This document shows positions 27,123 to 36,742 of a DNA stretch of 64,000 bases, one piece after another; positions within the stretch are counted from its first letter, which is position 1, and each line of letters begins with the position of its first letter. The position numbers were made by a program, and so were the translations under genes. Origin of the DNA: Burkholderia sp. BCC1644 (GTDB lineage Bacteria > Pseudomonadota > Gammaproteobacteria > Burkholderiales > Burkholderiaceae); NCBI RefSeq assembly GCF_902833225.1, contig NZ_CADFEI010000006.1, forward strand, positions 186,001-250,000. Direction: 5' to 3'. Under the pieces are notes generated by a model. That model saw only the letters and a list, made by a program, of their open reading frames with translations. It made no database searches and was not told the DNA's origin.

Positions 27123-28175
27123 CTAGACCGCCTCATCCCCCGCCAGCGGCAAAAACCGCGGCGCCACGCGCGCCCGCACGTTCCCGTGCTCGTCAGTTCG
27201 ATAGATCCCGCGCGCCACGTTATGCGGATGCGCGACCGCGTCGGCCACGCTCAGCAGCGGCGCGAAACACGCGTCGGTGCCTTCGAGCAGCGCGCGCCAG
27301 TGCGCGGACGGCTGCCGCGCGAACACGTCGGCGAAACGCGCCTTCAGCGCCGGCCAGCGCGCGCGGTCGTACTGCGAGGCCGGATCGACGTCGGTCAGCC
27401 CGAGCCGTTCGACCAGCAACGCATAGAACGGCGGTTCGAGCGCGCCGATCGTCACGCATTCGCCGTCCGCGCAGCGATACACGTCGTAGAACGGCGCATC
27501 GTGGAACAGGCTCGGCTGCGCGCCGTCGAGCTGCCCGTTCGCGCGTGCCCACAGCGCAAGCGAGCCGAGCATCGACACGATGTCGACGATCGCGCCGTCG
27601 ACCACGCGCCCCGGCCCGCCGCCGCGCACGTCGAACAGCGCGCAGACGATCCCGAACGCGAGCCCGAGCGCGCCGCCTGCATCGCCGACGACGGTCGGCG
27701 GCAAGCCCGGCCGGCCGTCGTTCGGTGCCGATAGCGACAGCAGCCCCGTCAGCGCGACGTAGTTCAGGTCGTGCCCGGCCGCGGCCGCGAGCGGGCCATG
27801 CTGGCCCCAGCCGGTCATCCGCCCGTACACGAGCTTCGGGTGGCGGCGCGCGCAATCGTCGGGGCCGAGACCGAGCCGCTCCATCACGCCGGGCCGCAGG
27901 CCCTCGATCAGCGCATCGGCCTGCGCGATCAGGTCGAGCGCCGCGGCGTGGCCGGCCGGTGACTTCAGGTCGAGCTCGACGATCGTCTTGCCTTCGCGCA
28001 GCAGGTCGCCTTCGCGGGCTCGCAGCGCGTCCGGTGCGCTCGTACGGCCGGACGGGCGCGCGATCAGCGTGATGCGTGCGCCCATTCCGGCCAGCATCCA
28101 GCCCGCGAGCGGGCCGGGGCCGAGACCTTCGAATTCGACGATGTGGATGCCGGAAAGCGGCGCGTTCAATGACAT
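27123..28175 (-). CDS. CaiB/BaiF-family CoA-transferase, alpha-methylacyl-CoA racemase type
   Basis: 350 residues. The opening LSGIHIVEFEGLGPGPLAGWMLAGMGA and the motif YGRMTGWGQHGPLAAAAGHDLNYVAL are those of alpha-methylacyl-CoA racemases, where the His in GHDLNY and an Asp further on take part in proton transfer. The normal AMACR length is about 360. A racemase would prepare 2-methyl-branched acyl-CoAs for beta-oxidation. It is 86 bases downstream of the IclR gene and likely co-transcribed with it. Confidence 0.87.
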   Translation of the reverse strand: MSLNAPLSGIHIVEFEGLGPGPLAGWMLAGMGARITLIARPSGRTSAPDALRAREGDLLREGKTIVELDLKSPAGHAAALDLIAQADALIEGLRPGVMERLGLGPDDCARRHPKLVYGRMTGWGQHGPLAAAAGHDLNYVALTGLLSLSAPNDGRPGLPPTVVGDAGGALGLAFGIVCALFDVRGGGPGRVVDGAIVDIVSMLGSLALWARANGQLDGAQPSLFHDAPFYDVYRCADGECVTIGALEPPFYALLVERLGLTDVDPASQYDRARWPALKARFADVFARQPSAHWRALLEGTDACFAPLLSVADAVAHPHNVARGIYRTDEHGNVRARVAPRFLPLAGDEAV

Positions 28176-28261
28176 GGCGACCTCGCTGGAATGCAGCCGG
28201 AACAGGAGCGGCGAAACCTCCCGATTCTATGCGAATGCCTGCGCGCGCCGGCCTCGTCCGG

Positions 28262-29029
28262 CTAGCCGGCGGCCGCCTCCGGGCGCTGCGCGTCCAGCGC
28301 CTCCCGCATCGCCCGCACGATCGCATCGCGACGCGCGTCGATCCGCTCGACGGGCCCGGCCACCCCCATTGCCAGCGGCAGGCCGTTCCAGCCGTCCGCG
28401 ATCACCATCGAGATCATCGCGGCGCCCTGCGTGACCGTATGCGCCGAATAGGAATAGCCGAGCCGGCGCGTCTGCTCGACCTTGTCGAGCACGACGTCCT
28501 CGTCGATCGTCCTGCCCGACTTCCCGATCCGACGGATGCTGCGCGACACGAGCCGGCGGATCGTGCTGTCCGGCTGAAGGCTCAGCAGCGCCCAGCCGAG
28601 CCCCGACATGCACATCTCGCGACGCGTGCCGATCGGCGCATAAAACTGGATCGGAATCGTATGCGAGCCCTCGACCGCATCGATGTACTGCACGTACAGA
28701 TCGCTCTGCACCGCGATCACGACCGCCTCATGCGTGCGTGCCGCCAGCCGCTTCGCGACGGCATGCCAGTGCCGCCGGCTGCCGGCCGCCGAATCGACCA
28801 GCGCTTCGCCGAGATTGACGAGCCGTGCGGTGGGCGCATACGCGTGGGTCGCGTCGTCGTACGCGAGATAGCCGAGCGTCTTCATGCTGGTCAGCAGCGC
28901 CGCCGCGCTCGACCCCGGATACCCGCACCGCGTGGCGATCTCGCGCACGCTCAGCGGCCGCTGCAATGCGCTGAAGAGTTCCAGCACCTCGAACACGCGC
29001 GCCGCGCTCTTGACCACGTTTCCGCTCAT
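28262..29029 (-). CDS. IclR-type transcriptional regulator of the acyl-CoA cluster
   Basis: Start MSGNVVKSAARVFEVLELFS is preceded by GAGAGGGCGGG. The N-terminal winged helix (RPLSVREIATRCGYPGSSAAALLTSMKTLGYL, residues 25-56) and the C-terminal GAF-like effector domain match IclR. 255 residues is normal. It is divergent from the enoyl-CoA hydratase at 29164 with a 134-base gap, so it probably controls the 29-36 kb catabolic genes; the effector would be a cluster substrate or CoA-ester. Confidence 0.9.
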   Translation of the reverse strand: MSGNVVKSAARVFEVLELFSALQRPLSVREIATRCGYPGSSAAALLTSMKTLGYLAYDDATHAYAPTARLVNLGEALVDSAAGSRRHWHAVAKRLAARTHEAVVIAVQSDLYVQYIDAVEGSHTIPIQFYAPIGTRREMCMSGLGWALLSLQPDSTIRRLVSRSIRRIGKSGRTIDEDVVLDKVEQTRRLGYSYSAHTVTQGAAMISMVIADGWNGLPLAMGVAGPVERIDARRDAIVRAMREALDAQRPEAAAG

Positions 29030-29163
29030 CCCGCCCTCTCCGCAGCTACCGGGACGGGCCTTCCACATACGTGGAACGGAATTTCCCGCCGCCAACCGTC
29101 GTGACGATACTAGGCTTCGGCCCGCGGCGTGAAGTCCCGCGGCACAGAACACACGGAGACACC

Positions 29164-29946
29164 ATGGCAGCCTTTCTGATCCGTGAACGGCAGGGCACGA
29201 TCCTGACCGTCACGATGAACCGTCCCGAAACCCGCAACGCCATTTCGGACACCGATGCGATCGACGCGCTGACCGAATGCTGCGACGACGCGAACCGCGA
29301 CGAATCGATCCGCGTGCTTGTCCTGACCGGCGCCGGCACGACGTTCTCGTCGGGCGGCAACGTGAAGGCAATGCGCGCGCTCATGGAATCGGACCCGCAC
29401 GATCCTGCCGCGATCCGGACCCGCTACCGCCGCGGCATTCAGCGCCTTGCACAGGCGTTCCAGCAACTCGAAGTGCCGGCCATCGCGGCGGTCAACGGCC
29501 CGGCGATCGGCGCCGGCACCGATCTCGCATGCATGTGCGACATCCGCATCGCTGCCGGCCGCGCGCGCTTCGCCGAGAGCTTCATCGCCCTCGGACTCGT
29601 GCCCGGCGACGGCGGCGCATGGTTCCTGCCGCGGATCGTCGGCGCCGCCGTCGCCGCGGAAATGTCGTTCACGGGCGATGCGCTGGACGCGCAAGCCGCG
29701 CTGCGCTGCGGGCTCGTGTCGCGCGTCGTGCCCGACGGCGACCTTCTGGCACACGCACATGAACTGGCCAGCCGCATCGCCCGTCACTCGGGCACCGCGT
29801 TGCGCCTGACCAAGCGGCTGCTGCGCGAAGGCCGCCACGCGAGCCTCGACACGTTGCTCGACCTGTCGGCGTCGTACCAGGCGTTCGCGCACGCGACGCC
29901 CGAACATCGCGCGGCGGTGAACGCGCTGTTCGCCGCGCGCGGCTGA
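29164..29946 (+). CDS. Enoyl-CoA hydratase/isomerase family protein
   Basis: 260 residues with crotonase motifs: TMNRPETRNAIS (residues 16-27), VLTGAGTTFSSGGNVKAM for the first oxyanion-hole loop, and AAVNGPAIGAGTDLACMCDIRIAA. The Glu positions expected for hydratase chemistry fall in ARFAESFIALGLVPGDGG, where the second catalytic Glu is replaced by Asp/Gly. Isomerase or other crotonase chemistry is therefore possible. First gene of the rightward cluster, preceded by GGAGACACC. Confidence 0.9.
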   Translation: MAAFLIRERQGTILTVTMNRPETRNAISDTDAIDALTECCDDANRDESIRVLVLTGAGTTFSSGGNVKAMRALMESDPHDPAAIRTRYRRGIQRLAQAFQQLEVPAIAAVNGPAIGAGTDLACMCDIRIAAGRARFAESFIALGLVPGDGGAWFLPRIVGAAVAAEMSFTGDALDAQAALRCGLVSRVVPDGDLLAHAHELASRIARHSGTALRLTKRLLREGRHASLDTLLDLSASYQAFAHATPEHRAAVNALFAARG

Positions 29947-30026
29947 ACCCGTGACCCATCACGGCCGTGCAGCCGGCGCGTGCCGGCCTGCCGGCGCATC
30001 GAATTCACATCGAAGGAGACATCGTC

Positions 30027-31247
30027 ATGACCAGCAGTAACGAAGGCGCGCTCGCCGGCGTGCGCGTGGTGGACCTGAGCCGCGTCTATGCGGGGCCGTT
30101 CTGCGCGCAAACGCTCGCGGACCACGGCGCGGACGTCATCAAGATCGAACCGCCGCAGGGCGACGAAACACGCGACTGGGGGCCCGCGATGCCGAACGGC
30201 CTCTCCAGCTACTACTGGGGGCTCAACCGCAACAAGCGCAATCTCGCGCTCGACCTGTCGCATCCCGACGGACGCGACGTGCTGTTCCGACTGCTCGAAA
30301 CGGCCGACGTGCTGATCGACAACTTCAAGCAGGGCACGCTCGAACGCTGGGGCATCGGCTACGACGACTGCCTGCGCGAACGCTTTCCGCGCCTCGTTCA
30401 TTGTTCGATCTCCGGATACGGCACCGACGGCCCGCTCGCGCGGTTTCCGGGCTACGACGCGGTCGCGCAAGGCCTCGCCGGCTTCATGTCGATCAACGGC
30501 GAGCCGGGCGGCATGCCGCTCAAGGTGCCGTTTCCGGTCGTCGATTTTGCGGCCGGCCTGAGCGCCGTCTCGAGCATCCTGCTCGCGCTGGTCGAACGGA
30601 CGCGCTCCGGCCTCGGCCAGCACGTCGACATCGACCTGTTCAGCACGGCGCTGTCGATGCTGCATCCGGTCAGCACGAGCTGGATGGCGACCGGCGAGGT
30701 GCCCGTCGCGACCGGCAACGTGTACGGCGCCATCGCGCCGTACGGCGTCTATCCGTGCAAGGACAAGCCGGTCGCGACCGGCGCCGGCAACAACCGCACG
30801 TTCGCACGGCTCGTCGACGCGCTCGGCGTGCCCGAGCTGGCGCGCGATCCGCGATTCGCGACCAACGCGCAGCGCGTCGCGCATCGCGACGCGCTCGACA
30901 CGCTGCTCGGCCAGCTGACCGCCGAGCTGCGTGCCGACGACGTCGTCGAGCGGCTGCTACAGGCCGGCGTCGCGACGGGGCCGGTGAATACCGTCGCCGA
31001 TGCATTCGGCCACCCGCAGGCCGCGCGCAATGCGATGTTCGTCGACACCGACACGTACACCGGCGCAGGCATCCCCGCCAGGCTGTCGCGCACGCCCGGC
31101 TCGATACGCAGGCCGCCCCAACCGTTCGCCGCCGATACGGACGCCGTGCTCGACGCATTCGGTATCGACGCGGCGCGCCGGGACGCGTTGCGGCAGGCAG
31201 GCGTGCTCCACGACACGCGCGCGGACGCCACCGGGAGCACGTCATGA
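30027..31247 (+). CDS. CaiB/BaiF-family CoA-transferase (formyl-CoA transferase type)
   Basis: The ATG after AAGGAGACATCGTC gives 406 residues. LAGVRVVDLSRVYAGPFCAQTLADHGADVIKIEPP and YYWGLNRNKRNLALDLSHPDGRD are class III CoA-transferase signatures, with the catalytic Asp in the region RFPGYDAVAQGLAGFMS. It would activate a carboxylic acid by moving CoA from a CoA-ester. Its stop overlaps the next start (ATGA), so the two are translationally coupled. Confidence 0.9.
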   Translation: MTSSNEGALAGVRVVDLSRVYAGPFCAQTLADHGADVIKIEPPQGDETRDWGPAMPNGLSSYYWGLNRNKRNLALDLSHPDGRDVLFRLLETADVLIDNFKQGTLERWGIGYDDCLRERFPRLVHCSISGYGTDGPLARFPGYDAVAQGLAGFMSINGEPGGMPLKVPFPVVDFAAGLSAVSSILLALVERTRSGLGQHVDIDLFSTALSMLHPVSTSWMATGEVPVATGNVYGAIAPYGVYPCKDKPVATGAGNNRTFARLVDALGVPELARDPRFATNAQRVAHRDALDTLLGQLTAELRADDVVERLLQAGVATGPVNTVADAFGHPQAARNAMFVDTDTYTGAGIPARLSRTPGSIRRPPQPFAADTDAVLDAFGIDAARRDALRQAGVLHDTRADATGSTS

Positions 31248-32044
31248 CCGCACCGAGCTCGCTTTCCTCGCTGACGGACGACGACGCGCCGTCGATCCTG
31301 CGCAACGACGACAATGGCATCGCGTGGCTGACGATCCATCGCCCGCACGTCGCCAATGCACTGTCCGCCGAAGCGATCCGGCGCCTGTGCGACGAACTCG
31401 TCACGCTCGACGACGACCCGTCGATCCGCGTCATCGTGATCCGCGGCGCGGGCGAACGCGCGTTCAGCGCGGGCGTCGATCTCGGCGATCCCGAGATACG
31501 CGGGATGCAGCCGATGCGCGGGCCCGCCCGCAACGTGCACGAGCTGATCCTCGAACTGCGCAAGCCGACGATCGCGGCAATCAACGGCCACGCCATCGGC
31601 GGCGGCTGCGAAATCGCGCTCGCCTGCGACCTGCGGATCGCCGCCGATCACGCGACCTTCGCGCTGCCCGAAGCGCGGGTCGGGATGGGGGCGAACTTCG
31701 CGAGCGTGCTGCTGCCGCGCATGCTGCCACGCGCGATCGCGATGGAGCTGCTGTTCACGGGCCGCCGCTTCGACGCGGACGAGGCGCAGCGCGCCGGCTT
31801 GCTGAACCGCGTCGTCCCCCACGCCGCGCTCGACGGCACCGTGCGCGAACTGGCGCAGACGATCGCCGCGAACGCGCCGCTCACGATCCGCCGCATCAAG
31901 GAAACCGCGACGCGCAGCCAGGGGCTGCCGGTGGCCGCCGCGCTGCGGCTGGACGTCGGCCCCGACGTCTACGCGAGCGAGGACCGGATCGAGGGCGCCC
32001 GCGCGTTTCTCGAGAAGCGCAAGCCGGTGTTCAAGGGACGCTGA
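31244..32044 (+). CDS. Enoyl-CoA hydratase
   Basis: 266 residues beginning MTAPSSLSSLTDDDAPS. Crotonase motifs: TIHRPHVANALSAEAI, VIRGAGERAFSAGVDLGD (oxyanion hole), AAINGHAIGGGCEIALACDLRIA with the catalytic Glu in GGCEIAL, and FALPEARVGMGAN with the second Glu. Both catalytic Glu are kept, unlike in the first copy at 29164, so this is the better candidate for a true hydratase. Overlaps the upstream CoA-transferase by four bases. Confidence 0.92.
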   Translation: MTAPSSLSSLTDDDAPSILRNDDNGIAWLTIHRPHVANALSAEAIRRLCDELVTLDDDPSIRVIVIRGAGERAFSAGVDLGDPEIRGMQPMRGPARNVHELILELRKPTIAAINGHAIGGGCEIALACDLRIAADHATFALPEARVGMGANFASVLLPRMLPRAIAMELLFTGRRFDADEAQRAGLLNRVVPHAALDGTVRELAQTIAANAPLTIRRIKETATRSQGLPVAAALRLDVGPDVYASEDRIEGARAFLEKRKPVFKGR

Positions 32045-32131
32045 CCCCGGCACCGCAAGGCCACACCACGCGCGCAACCGCTCCCAGAACGCGGGCGCGC
32101 CACAAAAAAGACATGGAACGGAGACACCTTC

Positions 32132-33184
32132 ATGCAACGGAAAGCACTCCTGATCGGCGCGTGCGTGCTGTGCGCCACGTCGGCGCACGCGTCGTCAGTC
32201 ACGCTGTACGGGATCGTCGACAGCTACGTCGAATTCGATCGCATCGGCAGCCTGTCGACCCTGCGGCAAAGCGGCGGCGGATCGTCGACGAGCCGGTTCG
32301 GACTGACGGGCGTCGAGGATCTCGGCGGCGGCACATCGACGAAGTTCGTGCTGGAAAGCGGCTTCTCGCCGGCCGACGGATCGTTCCAGGGCGGCACGCT
32401 GTTCTACCGGCAAGCCTACGTGTCGCTGCAGAACACGCGCTACGGCAACCTCCGGCTCGGCCGGCAATACACGCCCGCGTTCTACATCGTCTATGACGGC
32501 GATCCGTTCGGGCTCAACGAACGGCTGTCCCCGCTCGCGCTGCTCGCGACGTCGACGGACACGATCACGAGCAACACGACGCCGCCGATTCCGCGCTTCA
32601 ACCAGGCGGCGTCGTATCTGAGCCCGGACTGGAACGGCCTGCGCGTGATGGCCACGTACGGCTTTCCGACACCGAACACGCTGTCCACGCAGGCCGGGCG
32701 CAACTACGGCGCCGGGCTTCAGTACCGGATCGGCGGGCTCTACCTCGGCGCCGGCTTCCAGGGCGACACGTCGGCCGGCAACCTGACGCCCGTCGTCGCG
32801 CCGTCCACGACGCGCCACTACGTGCTCGCGGCCAACTACGCGTTCGCACGCGTCAAGCTGTACGCCGCGTTTCTGTACGGCGTCGTCACGGCGCCGCACC
32901 TGCCCGCGTTCTCGACGGCGAGCGTCGGCGCGTCGATCAACGTCGGCGCGCTCGATCGCGTGCTCGTCTCGGTCGTGCGCCGCGACGTGAAAGGCTCGGC
33001 GAACGACGCGACCGCGCTCGGCGTCGGCTACGACCATCCGCTGTCGAAGCGCACGTCGCTCTATGCGCGCTACCTGTACATGAAGAACGGCGGCGACGCC
33101 CGCAACACGATCGTCGTCGGCATGCAGCCGCAACCGGGCGGCACCGAGCAGGTGCTCGCGCTCGGCATCGTTCACCGCTTCTGA
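32132..33184 (+). CDS. Gram-negative porin
   Basis: 350 residues with signal peptide MQRKALLIGACVLCATSAHA and the mature start SSVTLYGIVDSYVEF, the hallmark of Burkholderia/Bordetella trimeric porins. The eyelet motif FGLTGVEDLGGGTSTKFVLESGF and the terminal strand VLALGIVHRF with C-terminal Phe support outer-membrane insertion. Lying inside the catabolic cluster, it probably admits the cluster's substrate. Preceded by GGAACGGAGACACC. Confidence 0.93.
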   Translation: MQRKALLIGACVLCATSAHASSVTLYGIVDSYVEFDRIGSLSTLRQSGGGSSTSRFGLTGVEDLGGGTSTKFVLESGFSPADGSFQGGTLFYRQAYVSLQNTRYGNLRLGRQYTPAFYIVYDGDPFGLNERLSPLALLATSTDTITSNTTPPIPRFNQAASYLSPDWNGLRVMATYGFPTPNTLSTQAGRNYGAGLQYRIGGLYLGAGFQGDTSAGNLTPVVAPSTTRHYVLAANYAFARVKLYAAFLYGVVTAPHLPAFSTASVGASINVGALDRVLVSVVRRDVKGSANDATALGVGYDHPLSKRTSLYARYLYMKNGGDARNTIVVGMQPQPGGTEQVLALGIVHRF

Positions 33185-33194
33185 CGGAGTGCCC

Positions 33195-34517
33195 ATGACC
33201 CCGACCCTTTCCACTCACCTGGCCGCCGTCGACGATCGCGCGACGCCGGCGCTCTACCGCCGGATCTCGCGCCGGCTGCTGCCGTTCCTGATCCTCTGCT
33301 ACACGCTGTCGTTCATCGACCGGATCAACATCGGTTTCGCGCACGCGCAGATGGCCGCCGAACTGCACTTCTCCGACGCCGTGTACGGGCTCGGCGCGGG
33401 CATCTTCTTCATCGGCTACATGGCGTTCGAGATTCCGAGCAATGCGCTGCTGGCGCGAATCGGCGCACGCAAGACGATCGCCCGGATCATGGTGCTGTGG
33501 GGGCTCGGCTCGGCCGCGACGATGTTCGTCACGACGCCCGCGCAGTTCTACGCGTGCCGCTTCCTGCTCGGCGTGTTCGAGGCCGGCTTCTTCCCCGGCA
33601 TCCTGTTCTATCTCGGCGCGTGGTATCCGCCGCGGCAGCGCGCGAAGGCGTTCGCGCTGTTCATGACCGCGCTGTACCTCGCGGGACTGATCGCGGGCCC
33701 GGTGTCGGGCGCCATCCTCTCGTACTTCGACGGCGCCGCCGGCCTGAGCGGCTGGCAGTGGCTGTTCGTCGTCGAAGGGCTGCCGAGCAGCGTGCTAGGC
33801 CTCGTCGCGCTGCGCTTTCTCGACGACCGGCCGGACGACGCGCGCTGGCTGTCGGACGCCGACAAGGCCGCACTGCGCGCCGCGCACGTCCACGCCGAAT
33901 CCGGCTCGCCGGACGTGAACACGGCACGGCCGCTGCTTGCGCACAGCGACTTCTGGCTGTTGTGCGCGGCCAATTTCGCGATCGCGGCAGCCGGCTACGC
34001 GCTCGTGTTCTGGATGCCCGTGATCCTGCATCGCGGCGGCCTGCATGGCGCGATGCAGATCGGGCTGTTATCCGCGCTGCCTTACCTGTGCGGCATCGTC
34101 GGCATGCTCGCGATGGGCTGGCGCACCGAACGCCGGCGTGAATGGCGCGGGCACGGCGCAGTCGCGATGCTCGCGTGCGCGGCCGCGCTCGCCGGGCTGG
34201 CGAGCGCCACCGGTACATCGCATCTGATGATCGCGCTCTGCGTCGCGGTCGCCACGCATGCCGCGGCGTTGCCCGCGTTCTGGGTGCTGCCGGGGCTCGC
34301 GCTGCCGAAGCGCTCGATGGCGGTTGCGATCGCGGCGATCACGATGTCCGGCGCGATCGGCGGGTTCGCGAGTCCGTTCCTGATGGGCGTGCTCAACACG
34401 GCCACCGGGTCGATGCGCGGCGGGCTCTATTTCAACGCCGTGCTGCTCGTGGCCGGCGCCATCGCCTTGCTCGGCACGCTGCGCACCCGCGCTGTGTCGC
34501 GCGCGCACGCCGGCTGA
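33195..34517 (+). CDS. MFS transporter, anion:cation symporter (ACS) family
   Basis: The ATG used has ACGGAG six bases upstream; a GTG two codons earlier is less likely. The 440-residue protein has 12 membrane helices; the ACS pattern LPFLILCYTLSFIDRINIGFA in helix 1 and ARIGARKTIARIMVLWGLGSA in the loop after helix 2 are diagnostic. Substrates of this family are organic anions such as tartrate, phthalate or galactonate. It follows the porin by 10 bases, giving an outer-to-inner membrane uptake pair. Confidence 0.92.
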   Translation: MTPTLSTHLAAVDDRATPALYRRISRRLLPFLILCYTLSFIDRINIGFAHAQMAAELHFSDAVYGLGAGIFFIGYMAFEIPSNALLARIGARKTIARIMVLWGLGSAATMFVTTPAQFYACRFLLGVFEAGFFPGILFYLGAWYPPRQRAKAFALFMTALYLAGLIAGPVSGAILSYFDGAAGLSGWQWLFVVEGLPSSVLGLVALRFLDDRPDDARWLSDADKAALRAAHVHAESGSPDVNTARPLLAHSDFWLLCAANFAIAAAGYALVFWMPVILHRGGLHGAMQIGLLSALPYLCGIVGMLAMGWRTERRREWRGHGAVAMLACAAALAGLASATGTSHLMIALCVAVATHAAALPAFWVLPGLALPKRSMAVAIAAITMSGAIGGFASPFLMGVLNTATGSMRGGLYFNAVLLVAGAIALLGTLRTRAVSRAHAG

Positions 34518-34555
34518 CGGCATCGGCTTCCCTTTTCTCACACGCATCGACTCCC

Positions 34556-35707
34556 ATGAATTTCGACCTTGAACTCGAACACCGGATGATCCGCGACCTC
34601 GTCGCACGTTTCGTGCAGGACGAGCTGATTCCGCTCGAAGCAGCGGTCATGGCCCGCGAGGCCGACGGCCAGCGCTTCGGGCTGCTCGACGAAGAACGCG
34701 CCCACCTCGACGAGCGTTCCCGGCAGCTCGGCCTGTGGGGCCTCGACGCGCCGCTCGACGCCGGCGGCTCGGACCTGCCGGCCGTCGCGATGGTCGGCGT
34801 CAACGAAGCGATCGGCACGACCGTGACGCCGTACATCCTGCCGCCCGATTCACCGAACCTGCGGATGCTGTGCGAAGTGGCCGACGATGCGCAGCGCACG
34901 CGCTATCTCGAACCGTACGCACGCGGACTCACGCGTGCCGCGATGGCGATCTCCGAACCGGGCGCCGGCTCGGATCCGGGCGCGTTGTCGACGACGGCCG
35001 TACGCGACGGCGACAGCTGGGTGCTGAACGGACGGAAGATCTGGATCAGCCACGCGCCCGAAGCCGACTGGACGATCGTGATGGCGCTCACCGATCGAAG
35101 CAAGGGCAAGCGCGGCATGTCGGCGTTCATCGTCGACCGCGGCACGCCCGGCTTCGTCATCGAACGGCGGATCCCGATGATCGGCGGTCTGTCGACCTAC
35201 GAAATCGTGCTGGACGACTGTCGCATTCCTGCCGCGCACCTGCTGGGCCAGGAAGGCGCCGGCTTCGCGCCGATGCAGGCACGGCTCGCGAACCGGCGGC
35301 TGGAGATGGCCGCATGGTGCGTCGGCCGCGCCGAGCGCGCGGTCGCGATGCTGTGCGACCATGCGAAACAGCGCAAGACCTTCGGCGTGCCGCTCGCGGA
35401 ACGCCAGGCGGTCCAGTGGTGGGTCGCCGACGCGCTCACGCAGATCCACGCGTGCCGCCTGATGACCTACGAAGCGGCCGCGCGCGTGGATGCCGGGCAG
35501 GATGCGCGCACGCAGATCTCGATGGTCAAGGTGTTCGCCACCGAAATGGCGTCGAGCGTCATCGATCATGCGATGCAGACGCTCGGCGCGATGGGCATGA
35601 CGAAGGAAATGCCGTTGCAGCAGATGGCCGGCGAAGCGCGGCTGATGCGCATCTTCGAAGGCCCGACCGAGGTGCACCGTTGGGTCATCGCGCGCAGCGT
35701 GCTCTGA
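34556..35707 (+). CDS. Acyl-CoA dehydrogenase
   Basis: 383 residues, all three domains: N-terminal helices (LEHRMIRDLVARFVQDEL), the beta domain AMAISEPGAGSDPGALST...GRKIWISHAPEADW that binds FAD, and a C-terminal helical domain with KTFGVPLAERQAVQWWVADA and the terminal RIFEGPTEVHRWVIARSVL where the substrate-binding Glu/Arg lie. It introduces the alpha-beta double bond that the hydratases then hydrate. Only 38 bases from the MFS gene. Confidence 0.93.
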   Translation: MNFDLELEHRMIRDLVARFVQDELIPLEAAVMAREADGQRFGLLDEERAHLDERSRQLGLWGLDAPLDAGGSDLPAVAMVGVNEAIGTTVTPYILPPDSPNLRMLCEVADDAQRTRYLEPYARGLTRAAMAISEPGAGSDPGALSTTAVRDGDSWVLNGRKIWISHAPEADWTIVMALTDRSKGKRGMSAFIVDRGTPGFVIERRIPMIGGLSTYEIVLDDCRIPAAHLLGQEGAGFAPMQARLANRRLEMAAWCVGRAERAVAMLCDHAKQRKTFGVPLAERQAVQWWVADALTQIHACRLMTYEAAARVDAGQDARTQISMVKVFATEMASSVIDHAMQTLGAMGMTKEMPLQQMAGEARLMRIFEGPTEVHRWVIARSVL

Positions 35708-35745
35708 CCGCGGTGCACCGCCCACCTTCACGATGGAGCTACGCG

Positions 35746-36684
35746 TTGGACACCCTGCATCTCGTCGATCCTGAAATCCGCCCGCTGCTCGAAACCTGGC
35801 CGACCGTCACGCTCGGCGCCGACAACCTCGCACAGTCGCGCGAACGCGTGCTGCCGCTGCCGCCGCCCGACCTCGCCGGCAGCACGCTCGAGCGCCGCGC
35901 GGTAACCGGCCCCGCCGGCGCACCGGACGTCCCGGTCCTCGTCTACCTGCCCGACCATCACGCGCGCCCGCTCCCGGCAATCGTTCACATGCACGGCGGC
36001 GGCTTCGTGCGTGGCAAGGCGAAGGATCTGGAGGCGGTGCACCGGTCACTCGTGACGCAGCTCGGCTGCGCGTTGATCTCGATCGACTACCGCCTCGCGC
36101 CGGAAACCGTGTTTCCCGGCGCGATCGAGGATTGCTATGCGGCGCTCGCGTGGGTCTTCCGCCACGCCGATACGCTCGGCATCGACGCATCGCGGATCGG
36201 CGTGGCAGGTGAAAGCGCGGGCGGCGGGCTCGCCGCCGCGCTGGCGCTGCTGGCTCGCGACCGCGGCGAATACCGGCTCGCGTTCCAGCATCTGGTCTAC
36301 CCGATGCTCGACGATCGCACCTGCACGCGCACGCCGCATCCGCATGCCGGCGAATTCGTCTGGCACGCGGCCAACAACCGGTTCGGCTGGACCTCGCTGC
36401 TCGGTCACGCGCCGGGCATCGACGGCGTGTCGCCCTACGCGGCCGCCGCACGCGCCACGCGCCTCGACGGCCTGCCGCCCGCGTTCCTGTCGGTCGGCTC
36501 GCTCGACCTGTTCCTCGATGAAAATCTCGACTATGCGCAGCGCCTGCTGCGCGCGGGCGTGCCGACCGAACTGCACGTGCTGCCCGGCGGCGTGCACGGT
36601 TTCGACATCGTGCCCGGCGCACGTGTGTCCGAAACGGCGCGCCGGCTGAGCCACGATGCGCTGCGCCGCTTCCTGCACGGCTGA
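35746..36684 (+). CDS. Alpha/beta hydrolase of the hormone-sensitive lipase family
   Basis: TTG is chosen as start: GGAG lies 8 bases before it and the product MDTLHLVDPEIRPLLETWP fits the family opening. A GTG 33 bases upstream is the alternative. The oxyanion motif HMHGGGF (residues 81-87), nucleophile Ser157 in GESAGG, Asp in GSLDLFLDE and His in GGVHGFD complete the triad. 312 residues is typical. It may release the acid that enters the cluster from an ester. Confidence 0.88.
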   Translation: MDTLHLVDPEIRPLLETWPTVTLGADNLAQSRERVLPLPPPDLAGSTLERRAVTGPAGAPDVPVLVYLPDHHARPLPAIVHMHGGGFVRGKAKDLEAVHRSLVTQLGCALISIDYRLAPETVFPGAIEDCYAALAWVFRHADTLGIDASRIGVAGESAGGGLAAALALLARDRGEYRLAFQHLVYPMLDDRTCTRTPHPHAGEFVWHAANNRFGWTSLLGHAPGIDGVSPYAAAARATRLDGLPPAFLSVGSLDLFLDENLDYAQRLLRAGVPTELHVLPGGVHGFDIVPGARVSETARRLSHDALRRFLHG

Positions 36685-36694
36685 CGAAAACGAC

Positions 36695-36716
36695 GCGGGC
36701 GGCCGAAGCCGCCCGC
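36695..36716. terminator. Hairpin terminator between the convergent clusters
   Basis: GCGGGCGGC and GCCGCCCGC form a perfect 9-bp stem around CGAA (TTCG on the minus strand). On the minus strand GTCGTTTTCG follows, so it ends the prp operon; it may also stop rightward transcripts of the hydrolase gene. Confidence 0.78.
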
Positions 36717-36742
36717 ATCTCCATCGATACCGCCCGCAACGA

